In this document: positions 10,045-22,870 of the stretch, in pieces
Layout: each line of letters begins with the position of its first letter
Numbering within the stretch: the stretch's first letter is position 1
Assembly: GCA_002205965.3 (NCBI GenBank)
Contig: NADL03000771.1
Coordinates: forward strand, 496,001 to 560,000
DNA length: 64,000 nt
Reading direction: 5' to 3'
Source of the DNA: Kappaphycus alvarezii
Taxonomy: Eukaryota; Rhodophyta; Florideophyceae; Gigartinales; Solieriaceae
Translations under genes and position numbers: made by a program
The notes under the pieces: model-generated
What the model saw: only the letters and a program-made list of their open reading frames with translations
The model's database searches: none
Told to the model about the DNA's origin: nothing

Positions 10045-12100
10045 ACGAGGTTGTGCTTGTCACTATTCAAAATTTCTTGTGAATTCTTAAGGTGTAACTC
10101 GGGATGCCACAAGTTCTCATGATCTCCGTTGCCCTTCCATTTGAAAAGGAATTTATTTTTTTCGGCGTCGTTTTGTGTGATCAAAGTATAGATTGAAATT
10201 AGTACTACACATGTCCATCTTGAAAATAGAGATGTGCCGGAGGTGTAATTTTTCGGTTAAATTCAGCTTCATAGAACGATTTCAAGAGTCTAGTATGGAA
10301 ATCATCGTGTATTATTCCGTCAATCATTTGTTGCGATAGATGCAGACAAAACGTCTCGCCTTTAATTTCTTCTATGATTTCAAACGGAACACAATACTAT
10401 GGGTTCAGTTTTCGTGATCCAGCCGCAATTTCCGGTGAAAATTCTTTGTTGAAAGCCAAAATTTGTCCCCAACCTCGACGTCTTATCTTTTTGTTTAAGT
10501 ATCTAGCTGTTGATTCACAGGATATAAGGATTAGTTCTCGGGCTTTTCTTAAATCATCTTGCATCTCTATAAGGAAAACTACTGCCGCGGGTTAAGCCGA
10601 TGCTATAATCTACAACAGTACTATTCTTGGTTGAGGTCCATAATTAAGGAATAATGGTGAGAATTTAGTGGTTATATTCACAGGGGAATTGCAAGATACT
10701 TCAAAGTCTACTGGCTAATTATCTCAATTTGATTTTTCGAAGCTCACGAAAGCATGGATCATTTCCTCAATTTTCCTGTTCATTATTTCCGACTGTCCAT
10801 CAGTCTGTGTGTGGTATGCAGAAGAGGGGATATATTTTTTCCTAGTTTACCAAAAAGTTTTGTCCAAAATCTGATCATGAAAATGGGATGTAGGCCACAT
10901 ATGATATTCAATAGTAATCCATATTGTCTGTACTAATAATTATGGAATATAAAGGCTGTTTTAGCAGCATTTGTGTTTGGATCCGTTTGTATTCTTCTGA
11001 TCACCTTAGAAAGTCTGTCTACGACTATCAACACGATTCTATTTCCATTTTCGACTTTGGGAGAGGTTTGATGTAATCCATGGTTATGTGGATCCATTTG
11101 TGTTTTGGGGTTTCTAGTGATTGTAAAATACCTGCGGATTTCTGATTGTTTGCTTTATTTCTCTGATATTGAGAGGTATGAACGTACCGGATTAGATCCT
11201 ATCTTAACTTTTTCCTATGAAACTTTGGTGATATTTATTTGTTCGTTTTGCTTATTCCTAAATGTCCTATGTTAGGCGTTACATGATAATCATGCAGGAG
11301 ATTGACTCTAAAATTTCCTTCTGGTAGGCAGATCTTCTTTTTTGTAAGTAGAAGTATCCCTAGAAGTTCCAAAGGCGCTTTCGGGCCTTGATACTGGCTT
11401 TTGAAGTTGTCATCTCTACCATAATCTTCTTTTGGCCCCACCAACTCAGTTTTCCTTAATTATAAGGTCGAAATTTTATTTGATTCTAAGTACATCTTGG
11501 CAGTAAATTCTTGGAGTAATGACTTGTTCCGGTGATCAGGTAACGGAACATCTTGTGGTTCTCTCGATAGGGTATCCTCCACTACCTTTGATTTTTCTGA
11601 GATGGGGATTACCTTGAACTCTAAATTTTAAGTAATCTTTCCAGTCATCCCAATTTTCTCGGAGACAAGTTTTCTTGGGAATATAGATATCTTAGAGGAT
11701 ATTTATCCGATTTAACAGTGAATTAATTACCGTAAAGGTAGAATATACACTACTTGAGAGAATCTAAAATGGCCAAAAATTCCATCTCAAGGACCGCATA
11801 GTTTTGTTATGGATCATTTAGAAACTTAAAAAAAATATACATTGAGAAATGAACTTCTTACTCCATTTTTCTTTCTGTTGCTCAGATTTGAAACGATTTT
11901 AAAGTGAAAATAGAGTTTACTTGTGACCCCTGACTGGGAGTCGATTTTGGGCTCCGTTCTGATGACTGGTAAGGTCTTGTTCACTAAAATCCTCCACGCT
12001 GCAGTCTTTGTACTTGACCTCTCCTTGTTTTTACCCTATTAGGTAATTTTTGCAACATTTTCCCTCCTTTTTGAGGGGTTACTACTGCAGTGGAGACAAT
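10045..12100 (-). mobile_element. Decayed Ty3/gypsy retrotransposon (chromovirus): RNase H linker, integrase, chromodomain
   Basis: On the minus strand, interrupted by many stops, one reads in order: DTLSREPQDVPLPDHRNK (near 11580, the end of RNase H); ICLPEGNFRVNLLHDYHV and PNIGHLGISKTNK (11330-11240, integrase lead-in); SQYQRNKANNQKSAGIL and WIHITMDYIKPLPKS (11150-11050, the CxxC is lost and the first catalytic Asp is present); a degraded PHTD.WTVGNNE corresponding to the YHPQTDGQTE motif (near 10785); VGDKFWLSTKNF (near 10460); and a C-terminal chromodomain with KWKGNGDHENLWHPELHLKN (near 10130-10070). The order and motifs identify a chromovirus pol gene. It is certainly inactive. Gag, protease, most of RT and the LTRs were not found. 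Confidence 0.8.
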
Positions 12101-13315
12101 GAGAAAAGTTATTTTTCTTAATTTCACATTCCTACGTGGCACTAAAGTGTTGTCTGCTAGACGATTTTTTACGGAATAGATTGCACTGTATTTCCCACCA
12201 CCGTACTATATCAATTCGAATTCGAATTGATGGAGTACGTTGTAACATATTATTTACTCCAGTACAATCACCACATGAGTATGCGGTACTTGCATCAAAG
12301 GATGCAACCATTAATGCTTCTCACGGGATATCATAATCTCAGACGAAATCAGTTCGGAAACCTACCGCACGGTGATTAAACTGCAATGAGTCAATATGTA
12401 TGTTATCACTTTGGTCGCTTAATAACCTCATCCACCGTCAGTCCATACTTTGGTCAAGATTAGGTGCAACTGTACCCATCACCTGGTCAATAGTTATCCC
12501 GACGCAAGCTAAACTCTGCTTTAAATCAAGAAGTTTTCCATCCGTAGTCAATGCGAATACAGCTCTACGGTGAGATGGAACCCACCTGATGCTACCAGAA
12601 GTAGTATCTAGGAAACTTGTTTACTCTTTATTCTCAACTACTGTATTACGAATTTTAGACAATACAACTCTGTCTAGGATGCTAGCCACAATGAACGAAA
12701 TGGAGAGGCCTTAAGGTAACGCGAAAAGTATTATTTACCGCATGCAGTGTGGAACACATAAATCAAGTAAAAACTAAATGTTGCATACCTTTGAAGAGAT
12801 GTCGACTGCTTCTCCATCTGCAGCAAGACGAGTAAAAACCTCCCTTTGGTTCGCATTCTGTGCAGAATCACATGTGGATTTGATCATATCTTTAATAAAT
12901 CATTACTTTTGATAGTAAAAACATCTTATTTATTTGTTTGTACATGAAAGAAACTTTCCTTATTACCAAAATATAATTGAACTGTGTGTGTGTCTGCAGT
13001 GGTCCCGTTATTTTAGAAAAATTGTTTCGAGCAATACTCACAAGTACAACACAGCTTTAGGAACCCAAGAAGTTTACTAAGATAGTCCGAATCTTGTACA
13101 AAAAAGGGCGAGAAACATAAAATTGCTAAGAAGAGTATGGTCAGGTTTGTATTTATACGGTAAAGTTTAGTTTTCGAATTGTCTTCTTGCCCTCTTCGAC
13201 ATATCGCTCTTGAAAAATGATCCTCGTACTCATCTTCATCAAATCGTCCCACCGCTTTATAAAGTCTTCTCCAGCTGTAAAAATTGCGCCAACTGTTTAA
13301 AAATGGCCAAATCAC
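12101..13315. other. No recognised gene; a near-perfect 36-bp palindrome at 12203-12238
   Basis: The 20 bases at 12211-12230 (TCAATTCGAATTCGAATTGA) are a perfect palindrome. They are flanked by GTACT and AGTAC, so about 36 bases could form a cruciform. A 100-residue open frame on the minus strand (13013-13315) has no recognisable domain. The part nearest 12100 may be an unrecognised remainder of the gypsy element. Confidence 0.45.
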
Positions 13316-14056
13316 TGATCATGAGACCACATCAGATGTGAAGCAAATGGACCACATGTTTCCCGTTCAAGCAGGTTGCTTGGAGGAGGTACTACAAGCA
13401 AATGAAAGAGGAGCTGGGTTTAGTTGAGAGTAAGTAACGAAATTTCTTCTTCTTTTATTAATTTTTACGTCACTAACTGTGTTGTAGACACTGATGTGAA
13501 GATTTACGAGCCAATCCGTTTGGAAACAGCATACTGAGGTTTAAATTTTGATGTGGAAGAAGACGAAGGTGCTAGTTTAGAATCTTGTCCTCGAACCGCC
13601 AAGGGTTTTAGTGTTTTAAATTTCACAGATAATTCCAGACATGCGACAATGTTCTCTACTTGGAACGGTAGGCACAATGGTATGAAGAGATTGAAAATTA
13701 AAATTTTGGTGTACAGCGGAGGAGGGCCTAATGATTACCAACTTCGAGTAGGAAATGATGGGTAAACTGTGTAGTTTACTTAAGTTTGGTCAGTGGCCAT
13801 GGCAGATACGCAGATATTGCATCGTGTTTGGGAGGCAAGTGATCGAGTCACTAATAGTGAAGATGTTCATTCTCGCAGCATTAGTTTCGATGTGTTTCTA
13901 AAATCAATGCGGAAGAGTTTGATTGAGAAAATAAATTCAAGTGTGAAAGGTTTTAAGATATGTGATTTTATCGAAGATAGGCGTTTCTTGGGTTGGCGTA
14001 ATTTTCCAATGAGAATTCTGTATTTTGACCTTCGTGCGGTTGATTATCAATCTTAA
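13316..14056 (+). pseudogene. Unrecognised spliced gene, family X, copy 1
   Basis: I do not recognise the function. Exon 1 ends near WRRYYKQMKEELGLVE. A GT-AG intron is predicted at 13430-13487 (GTAAGT donor, CTAAC branch-like site at 13473, TTGTAG acceptor), interrupting a codon after its first base. Exon 2 continues NTDVKIYEPIRLETAY, then after a stop or frameshift GFSVLNFTDNSRHATM, STWNGRHNG (13655), ILVYSGGGPNDYQLRV, then ILHRVWEASD, SFDVFLKSMRKSL and RRFLGWRNFPMRILYFDLRA to a stop at 14056. STWN, the SGxGP-type turn and LGWR recur in copy 2 at 26.1-27.0 kb with almost the same spacing (STWN to LGWR 333 versus 338 bases). The ORF is broken at least twice. Confidence 0.5.
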
Positions 14057-16340
14057 AAGAATGGGTTAGGTAGTGAACATTTTTTTGGAGGATAGAGGAC
14101 CTAAGAGAATGGAGCTGACCGCTGCAATTTCCGACAGCTGCTGTATTTACGATAGCAGTAACGCAATTGTAGCAACAGCAATGAAATAACACGAATAAAC
14201 ATGAAATAGTTTGTATCTTGTGTTCTCCTAACCTTGTCCAGGTGGCATTCTGTGATACTGTAATATTTGAATATAAATTACTCTGATTGGTTCCTCCGAC
14301 CAAGCACTGTAGTTACCAAAAACCAGCTGCCCCTTTTAATAATCACAAATGAGATTTCATAACTAAAAGTGCGAAATTATGCTGATGTGTAGTAATATCG
14401 CTAATAAAAATGAGAAATACTCCTAAAACCGCCTCCGATGGATCTCAATGGATCTAAATTGAACTTAACTTGGTGATTTCTCGCCAATGGTAGCAATATA
14501 ACCTTTATACAATGCTCTAAGCCATTAGTCTCCGTATTTGGTGCTAAAAAAACCTCCCGGGCCTCTTATTCTGACATTACCTAGACCTTTCTTATAGGTT
14601 ATGTTTGAATTCAGCACCAGACTCTTAGATTTCAAACCTTTTCTCTTTGAGTGCTTCATTGTATAAACATGTCTTTAAATATCTATTTTACTCACTGTAA
14701 GATTTAACCATAATTTAAACCCTCAATTATCATTTGTGCGACTATCTACGCACAGAAATATGACCATTTGGGATCCAGTCGTGTCTGGGGCCATAGATGG
14801 TCTGGGATGGCAGTGGAGAACTACCCTGTTGCTATAAAGGAACAATAAATTGAAAATATTTGAAACCCTGTACGAGGTTTAGAACTCTTTTCTGATGAAA
14901 AATATTGATTTAGAGCCTCAGTTTTGGAGTATCAGTTGCAGGGAACGAAGAGTTTATTCAGACCGAGGGATTTTTTTAATGATATTTAAAGTGGTACTCG
15001 GCCTGCATTTTGGGCTCATAAAATCATATCAGGTACTCCAACATATTGCTTCTATTGCCTTTGGGATGTTCTATATCCAGGGTCTTGAAGTTTTCGAATC
15101 CATACTCAAACAAGAGGACATCGAAGGAGAACATTTACAGTACCATACATTCAATTGAACTATATCGAGTGGGGCTTTCCTCTAGCATTTTGACGCGCCA
15201 GGTCTAAGTACTAAACCACTGTGCTATCCTGGCTGTTATTTAGCATTTAAGCAAGAAAAAATATGGATACACTACATGCACAATATGATTGTGAAAGATC
15301 GATTGATTAGTTCACTTTAAAGGGAAAATTTAGAACAAAGTTGTATAGCTGAACACCAAAGAAAACACCAACATCAGTTGATACGGCTACTTGACATTAT
15401 AAAGTTGCCAGCACTTACGGATATTGAAGATTACACAGAGAAAATTGATGGTCACTACAAACAGTGCTCTATGATAGAAAGGGCTTGGAACATCTAATGA
15501 GAAATATTCTCAAACTATTAAATAAACCATTCGTAGTTGTTAAACTTCATATTATTTCCCGTCCTCTTTTTTTATGGTTGCACTAGTTACAATTTTGGTA
15601 GTTTAAACATGAATTACGCGCTTCTAATTGCATGTACTATCCTCAAAACAAAAATAACCATTGAATGTACTGCATTAATTCTATATAGGTGCAAATAAAT
15701 AGTTTTATCGTTTTATGAGCTCCTTTGAATAGTAAATGTAGCTGGTCCAACCTTACAGTGAGTAAATATCGAGAAATGCGAGCAAATTCTGTATAGCTGC
15801 TGTGACTGTACACTATACCACATGCTAAAGTATAGGTTTCTGGAGCATTTACATTCTATTCTAATGTGAAATGACAGTTTTATAGTAAATGAAATAGTAG
15901 TCTAGAAATCGCTCAATAGCAGCTCAAATTCCGTATATTTATTAAAAATATGTGAATGGTGCGAAAATATTGACGAAACTATTTCCATACAGTGCATACT
16001 ATAACACGTAGCCTCATACACAAGAATGACAGGAAATACCGAAACCATGTCCAAATTTCGTAAGTACAATATTCATCTTAAAACCTGTTGCCTGCCGCAC
16101 TGATGTGCGCGTAAAAAATCATTTTAACGAATGATTCTTGTCAGAAATCATGCAATAAAATGCACAGCACTATACACGCCTGACCCAGCTATCATTCAAG
16201 AACCTCTACCATCATGACATTCTCACTCACAAAGTCATCAAAAGAGCTGCATCCCTAGCTGACGCTGCTGTCACGCGGGAACATGAACATGACAAAGGAA
16301 ATTCCCTCCCCACCAAAAAGGACGCTGATATAAGCAAAAT
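14057..16340. other. AT-rich region, no recognised gene; possible tRNA-like SINE remnant at 15197-15233
   Basis: No open frame shows a domain. On the minus strand, 15233-15197 reads GCCAGGATAGCACAGTGG (an A-box-like promoter element) and closes with CCTGGC, pairing with the leading GCCAGG. It lacks a convincing anticodon arm and B box, so it is at most a fragment of a tRNA-derived SINE. Confidence 0.3.
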
Positions 16341-17450
16341 GATAGTCCATTTCCGCTTTTTGATGCTTTTTACGAGCAATGATCTAATAAGGCAATCTCG
16401 AAATGATCAACTTCGACCCACGTCAATTTTAGACAATATGGAGGGCTTTTTAGTTGCACATCGAGGCGAACTTTTGCAATGGCCGCGGTAGAAAAAGTAT
16501 CGAAACGCCGAAATATGTCCTCTTCATGACACTCAGCGTACTGAAACATGGGAGACAGTAGTATTTTATGGCCAAAATGTTTGATATCAAAACATCGTCA
16601 TTCGAAAGGCTCGTCAATTTTATCCGAATGTTCTCTGACGCCGTTTACGATCACTACGGTAAATAACACGCCAGGAACGACACGATGAAAGTTCTTTTGG
16701 AATGTAAAAAACGTTTCTATCCCCACCTGATGGGTCTATATGCCAATGATGTTAAATTTCAACCGTCCTATCGTCCCTCTGAGTCGTTAGCCGATTTCCA
16801 GAAATACCTCGGCAAGAAGCATGGTCAGTATGGTTTTAAAGTGGAGGTTTTGGTTCTGCCAAACAGAATTTAGATTGGATGCAGTGCCCACGAACTGAGG
16901 TATGTCTCTTATTTCGCTATATTTCAGTGGATCCAATACTTCCACAAGCAGATGTTGCGAAAGACTCAAAAAAGCGGTCTTTTGAAGATGATGGGCCACT
17001 TGCTGTTATTTTTTCCGATCCAAGTGGCCGCTCTTGTTGACAAGGGCTATTAAGGGGCTCAATAATTTATTCGTTGTATTATTCCTATCAAAAAACAAAG
17101 AATAGTGTGCTCAGTCCCGCTCAAGTGGCGGAAGGCAGGCACATATTGAGTGACAGGGTTATTTTTGAGAATTTTTTCGACAGTATGTGCTCACTTTGGA
17201 ATATTATAGGCACAAAGTTTAAGTAATCAGAAGCAAATTATGATTCTATTTTTCGGCTTTGTCTTGGGACGACTAATTTTCATGTGCTTCGCAATTCGTT
17301 GCATGCTGATGACGGAAGTGTGTCTCACAAAATCCAGAATCGATGGCACAACATCAGCTAGTCTCACCTTCAGAAGCATCGACGAGTGCAGGCAAAGTAT
17401 CGATAAAGGCGGCGCCGTCGCATGGACATGCAGTTTCGTGCAACTGTGAC
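16340..17450 (+). mobile_element. Harbinger/DDE_Tnp_4-like transposase relic
   Basis: Frames on the plus strand give, in order, FERLVNFIRMFSDAVYDHYG (near 16600), YANDVKFQPSYRPS (16740, the first catalytic Asp region), YLGKKHGQYGFKVEVLVLPN (16810), VDKGY (17040), an IIPIKKQR stretch (17085), then in other frames SSDRVIVENFF-like and FHVLRNPL-like segments up to 17330. This order matches DDE superfamily endonucleases (Harbinger and ISL2EU type) found in algae and oomycetes. Several frameshifts and stops make it inactive. Terminal repeats were not identified. Confidence 0.65.
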
Positions 17451-17754
17451 AAATGAACGGGATGCTAGGCAGTCACCATGATTTTGAGTAAATGATATGT
17501 TTTTTGCATTTTCTGTGTCTATTTTCAAACATGTGATAATATCATATGTTGTATTGCAAAAGAAAATTAAATAAACACTTCGTAGCTTTTTCAGTGCTTG
17601 TATACAGTATTAATTATTTGAGATATAGAAGACTGATTGATCAGTAGGTCAATAATCGCGGTAGAGACCTATTGTATGATAGCAGTGGTACTTGACCAGA
17701 TTATTGAGCCCAGTCTCCGTCTGAACAACTCTATCCCTTGAATTCCTTCCTTTG

Positions 17755-18951
17755 ACCCGACATGAGGCATCAACCACTCCCTCACCCACCTTTGCGGCCC
17801 TAATCTCACCCTCTCCACCCACTGGATGGCACCCCCTCCGCCTCTCGCCCACTTTCCTCGCCTCCGTCTCCCCCTTCCACTAGACCTCCACCATACTGTC
17901 CTCCAATCCCCTTTCCCACTACTGAAATCTACTCTTGGCAATACCCACCTTCCAATTCAGCGAGAAAATTTATTCAACTAATCCAATTCACGGCCTCTGG
18001 TCTTGGTCTGCAGGGATGCAAAGCATTCTTGGAACAATTTCATGAGCCTCGTATTCTCTTCTTTCTCACGAATGGTGGTGACAGCAGGGATCCAAGTGGA
18101 ACAGACGTAGAGGATTACATTAAAAGTGCAACATTATCATTGGCACAGTTGGCTTCTCGAACTCTATGGTGGTAGAGATACGTTGCACCGTCTCTGCATA
18201 TTTTGAACAGACCGCCTCGGCTCTGTCACTGTTCACACCGGCTGCAGATTTCCAAGACCTGTTTGATAGTGTAGAAGACATTGTTAACTCTATTTTCGAT
18301 GCTGTCTGCATGGCATTGCCTTCGTGCACTCGACCATATCGCCTTCACTGTCTACGATTCCTTCCTCCAATATGTCTCCTGCACCATCGATGACCCTGCC
18401 GATGTCCATTAGTCCGTTCGTGTCCCTATCATCAAATATGACTCCACTGATTTCTATGACTCCTTCTACACCGATGAGTTCCTCTGCATCCCCCCGGTTC
18501 CCCCGAATTCCCCTTCCTCATCCTCATGCCCCACACGAAAACCCGCTACAACTTCTCCCTCACCCTCCTCCTCTTCCTGCTTTGGGGTGGCTGGGAGGGG
18601 GATCCGAGATATGTCACCGTATTTATTGCAATAACACCGAGTTTATCGACTTGCATTTAACGACTTTGGAGAATATCACTACGCACATGCGAGAATGGTT
18701 GAGGGAGAGGAATGCCGATGTACCCAAAATGGGGACGTGTCGGATTGGCTCGAAGGAGGTGAGTAACGCGCTGAATGTGGCGGCGCGGGATCAGGTGCGG
18801 GGGAGGTTGAGAAGGCGCATGTGTATTCTGGGGGAGGCGACGGTGATGTTATTAATGGGGCGGTTGATGGCGGAGAAAAGGCTGGGGCAATAGCGATGGC
18901 GATTGAGAGTTTTTATGCACAGTGGAGGGAGGGTGGTGATGAAGTTTGAGA
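17755..18951 (+). CDS. Unknown protein gene with proline/serine-rich linkers, frameshifted
   Basis: Not recognised. Open segments in successive frames join into one plausible product: a Pro-rich start (RPPPYCPPIPFPTTEIYSW), then FTASGLGLQGCKAFLEQFHE and RILFFLTNGGDSRDPSGTDV, then CTVSAYFEQTASALSLFTPA and DFQDLFDSVEDIVNSIFDAV, then VYDSFLQYVSCTIDDPADV, a Pro/Ser-rich stretch, then CNNTEFIDLHLTTLENITTH, REWLRERNADVPKM, KEVSNALNVAARDQVRGRL, and a final EKAGAIAMAIESFYAQWREG ending at 18951. Switches occur near 18172, 18330, 18480-18590 and 18815. The uninterrupted quality of the segments suggests a real, expressed gene with sequence errors. The start is unresolved. No TE-like motif is present. 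Confidence 0.45.
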
Positions 18952-20580
18952 GAGTGTGGTAGGGGTTAAATAGGGGGTGAGGGTGATGAAGGTGGAGAGG
19001 ATGAGGGAGTATAAGGAGTTTTTAGGGAGGCTTTGTTGGTTGAGATGTCGAACAGGTGTTTCTGGGGGTTTGGAGGATGCAGACGATGTTTGAATACGTG
19101 GGTGAAGTAAGTTTACCTGTACCAATCGGGTGGCAGTAGGTAGAGAGGAAATGCAAGCAGGTCGGGGGATTGTCTTTATCAAAGTCTACTGAGGCCGACA
19201 GTTACTTGCAATAGTCGTGCGATTACTTGCGAGGCACAGCATACGTATCATTATACGCGTACGGATCCCTATTGGAGATGTCCTATGTCTCAATCTCGTC
19301 AGCATCTCTGCGGCGAGTGTCGTCGGAGTAACAGTAACTACTTCCGGCGCCAGATGTACCGTCTTTCGGGGCAAGATAATGAACTCCACGACTGCTATTG
19401 TAACCACTCTCGCAATCTCCCTAGTATTAAATGCGATTAGGTTTCTGTAAATGGTATTCAGTTCTCTGTGGAGAGAAATTTGTTGATAAATTCCTTCCAG
19501 ATCTCCAAACAGAAGCTTGGAGATGGTAGCTACAGTTTTCATAGCCCCGGATTGCCTCCCCCATCCAGCTGCGTAATCCTTCCCTCCGTTCCTTCGTTTC
19601 CTGATAGGATTACGATACGCGCACAAAGTGGCCGATTTGATCTTTATTACCTTTCATGATTTCCTTGATGATGTCTCAAACAGTAAGTTCCCGGTCCCTA
19701 AGCCCGCTCAGACCCTGGGAAACGAGAAAAAACCCGGAAACTGATTGTACTTATCAATTTTGGACATTCAATTGAGAGCTGTATCGGCCGCCTTCTTCTT
19801 CTTACCTTCTAATCTTCTTTCCTTCGACTTCAGCGCGCGTTTTCGGAAGCTTTCTATCCAGGCCCGGTTTTTCACATGCTCTAGATCAATATTGAGTTCG
19901 TGCTTCATTGACTCCTCCGTACCCATGTCAACGGCACTATATATTCATGCTCGCACGAGGAAGGACGAGCATTCCACATTATTTCAGTACATCCACCACG
20001 ATATCCATAAAAAATATTTTATTACAAACTTCCTCTGACGAAACTGTAGCTCCCTCATGTAGTAGATTATCTCCTTAACTTTATGCTTCACCCCCACCGA
20101 CATGGGGACAGCAGCGATCCATTAAATCAATGGCTTTTTTCTCAGCAACAATAACCCTTCCTCTCGTCACGCACTCCGAATACCAACAGAAAATGAACAA
20201 CAACATATACTTACAAATCAAACGAAACCGTAGAACGTTGATAATATGCTTCACGGTCTCTGTTAAGTTACTAACCTCATCACCTGTCGAGGAAAAAATC
20301 CTATGGAAGAACGTCATAGGTAAGTGCATCTATACTGGTAGGCCCATGGGTTGTTTGATATCCACACACATGTATGCAGGTCATTCTGACCTTAACCCGT
20401 TACTAGATAATCCGTTTCCTTCAATTCTAAATTCGCCCTGGGCTATCCAATGTCTAAAAGTCTTTCTGCAGTACTGTTCCTATATGAGGAAGGGACGACA
20501 CTCAAACTTATTCCAGGGGCGCAACAAGATAGAATCATTCAACAACGGAAGACGCTCCACACCCAACTCTCTGAAAAGCG
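18952..20580. other. No recognised gene
   Basis: Open frames on both strands (for example 146 residues on the minus strand, 19186-19626, and 160 residues on the plus strand, 20130-20612) lack identifiable domains. The latter is largely antisense to the end of the adjoining Copia fragment. No terminal repeats of that Copia element were found here. Confidence 0.35.
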
Positions 20581-20589
20581 TCTTGAGAA

Positions 20590-22870
20590 ACTATTGCAAA
20601 CTGGTCCGGTAGTACACGTCCCTACGATTATGACCGAAACCTAAGATGCAGATATGTTGTGATAATACTGTTCTCACTTCTCCTTCACGAGCAGCCGGCT
20701 TCAATACGAATATTCTACTCCCAAAGATCCGAAAATGAATTAAATTTGGACGCTTTCCCCATATGACCTCGTATGGAGTTGTATTGAATTTTTTGCTTCT
20801 AGTGATGAGACGATTCAGTATGTAACACGCGATTTTCACGGCTTCTGCCCGCAGTTTCTGGTCTGGATTATTCATACTGATTAAAATACTCCTGGCCATG
20901 TCCAAAAGAGTCTTATTCAACCGGTTTGCACTCCTATAGGACTCTCGAGAGTGCTCCATGGTTACTTTATGCAGTTTTCTACGCTTTCGCAGACAATTTT
21001 GGAACTTTTGTTAAAGTATTCTCCGCCACAGTCCGAATGAAAATACTTGAAAATGTTGCCGATCATATATGTCATTGATTTAACACTGCGTTTGAAAACC
21101 CCTCCATTTCTTTAATAATATCGATAACCGCCTCGGGCGCCTCTTCCTTTCGACAAATGAAACGAACCGTGTAGCATCCACTGCAGAAATCAAGTAGAGT
21201 GACAAATTACTGTGCTCCCCTATTGAACCATGATTCATCTGCCCGACTGGGTCCGAGTAGATTCGCTCCAGAGGTTTAGTCACAATCTTTTCCTTGGCGG
21301 CAGATGATTTTTCACCAATCTCACTGCCTTGCTGAGCGTGCATGCACTACGATCTCCGCGCAAGCTAAAGTACTTCTCACTTGTACCATCCACGCGATTG
21401 ATTTATTTCCTCAGAACATCATCGCAACAATGCCCAAGCAGACTATTCCATTTTCGCTTGGACGATGCGATATTCATGTGTGCTTCCTAATCCATACGAA
21501 CGCATAGTAGGGCTTGATAGAGACCTATGAGTAGACATATCCAGAAGTATTTGTCGACTGCTATCCGCACCTCATTTCTTACCACTTTCGAGATGGAAAT
21601 CAGATTATGCATCATTACAGGTGCATATACCAAGTCCTTCAACGTCACTCGGTGTTTCTTACCATTAACCGTCGTCTCCACTATTACTGCACCGACACCA
21701 CACGATTCAGTTATTTCATTGTTTCCAGCTTGCACAAGGCCAAAAAAGGTAGTTAATGTCTGAAATGGCTCTCTACCGGTTGGAACATGACTCACGCACG
21801 CTTAGTCTAAAATCCAAACATGAAAATTTTTCCCTGGCTCATCTTCTGTAGCGCAGCTTTCTTCTAAATCATATCTGTATCAGATTAATTCTCTCCATTG
21901 CGTTCAACCTTCTTGCAATGTCGCGCAATACTGTCCACCTTCCCAAATTTAAAACAATTACGTGCTTTCGGTCCATTCCTTTTCTCCTTTGATTCGTAGC
22001 TACCCGGCTTGCGATACCTACAGTCGCATGCAAAATTATCCCTTCTTCCACATGTGTAGAGTTTCACGCCTAAAGACCTCACTGTTGTTATCAAAACTTG
22101 CTCTGGCCCCGTCGTCCAAAGCATGGATCCGTGTTTCTCTCAGTATTAGCTTTGAGACTGCATGAAGTTATGAGTCATTTACACTCATGACTGACTCAGC
22201 GATTACGTCGAACTCCCTCGGAAAACCTCACAACATTCAATTCTTTTCTCAATGTTTGTTACTGTATTCTCGGTGCTTTCCAGCTCACCGAATAGCCAGA
22301 TAATACGGCTTGAGTACTCCAGAACACCTTCTCACTTACCCAGCTTTATATTCTGTTGCTGGGTTAGCTTTGCGTCAATTTGTGCCTCAGATACAGACTG
22401 AACAGTCACCTTTAAGTCATTCCAACCCTCACTTGGGCATCTCATCGCGCGTACCATAGCCTTGCATGATCATTCGATCGAGGTAACAATGTAGGCGAAT
22501 GCCAAGTCACTCGTTTGGTAGTCAGCTTCAGGATTTCCGTACCACCTCTTCCAGGGGCTTCACTCTTTCTTGAACATCATCCGACCCGCTGGCTACTTCT
22601 GCACTAAAACAAGCAGGCGCTAGAAACCTGGAACTCTTCTCCTCATCCACATCATATTTCCACAGCCCTTTCCCAGACAACACGATTTCCATATCATTTG
22701 ACCATACATGGTAGTTGTTTGGCGTCTTTGGAGCTGTACAAAGCTTGATGAACTCCTCTTCCATTTCCAAACTCTTCGACAACAACCTTGATTCCAAAGT
22801 ACTTGTACAATTATAATGGCAGATTGCACAAACGAGAGAGAAAGAAAAGCCTAGAGCAGTCAGTTCCAAT
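20590..22870 (-). mobile_element. Ty1/Copia retrotransposon fragment 1: gag to integrase
   Basis: On the minus strand: gag (EEEFIKLCTAPKTPNNYHVW and IVLSGKGLWKY, 22765-22670), two degenerate zinc knuckles (YTCGRRDNFACDC and NCFKFGKVDSIARHC, 22100-21900, each missing a ligand Cys), the post-active-site part of the protease (SHVPTGREPFQTLT, then LKDLVYAPVMMHNLISISKV, 21795-21560), and integrase (LERIYSDPVGQMNHGS, 21270, and LNKTLLDMARSILISMN, then NRLITRSKKFNTTPYEVIWG, 20930-20760). It stops after YYRTSLQ at 20591. RT and RNase H are absent here. Frameshifts and stops show that it is dead. Confidence 0.8.

Noticed and set aside
15197-15233. A complete tRNA gene
   Set aside because: There is an A-box-like sequence and a 6-bp closing stem, but no anticodon arm or convincing B box within tRNA length.
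19186-19626. A 146-codon minus-strand open frame as a gene
   Set aside because: No domain and no recurrence in the window; not enough support.
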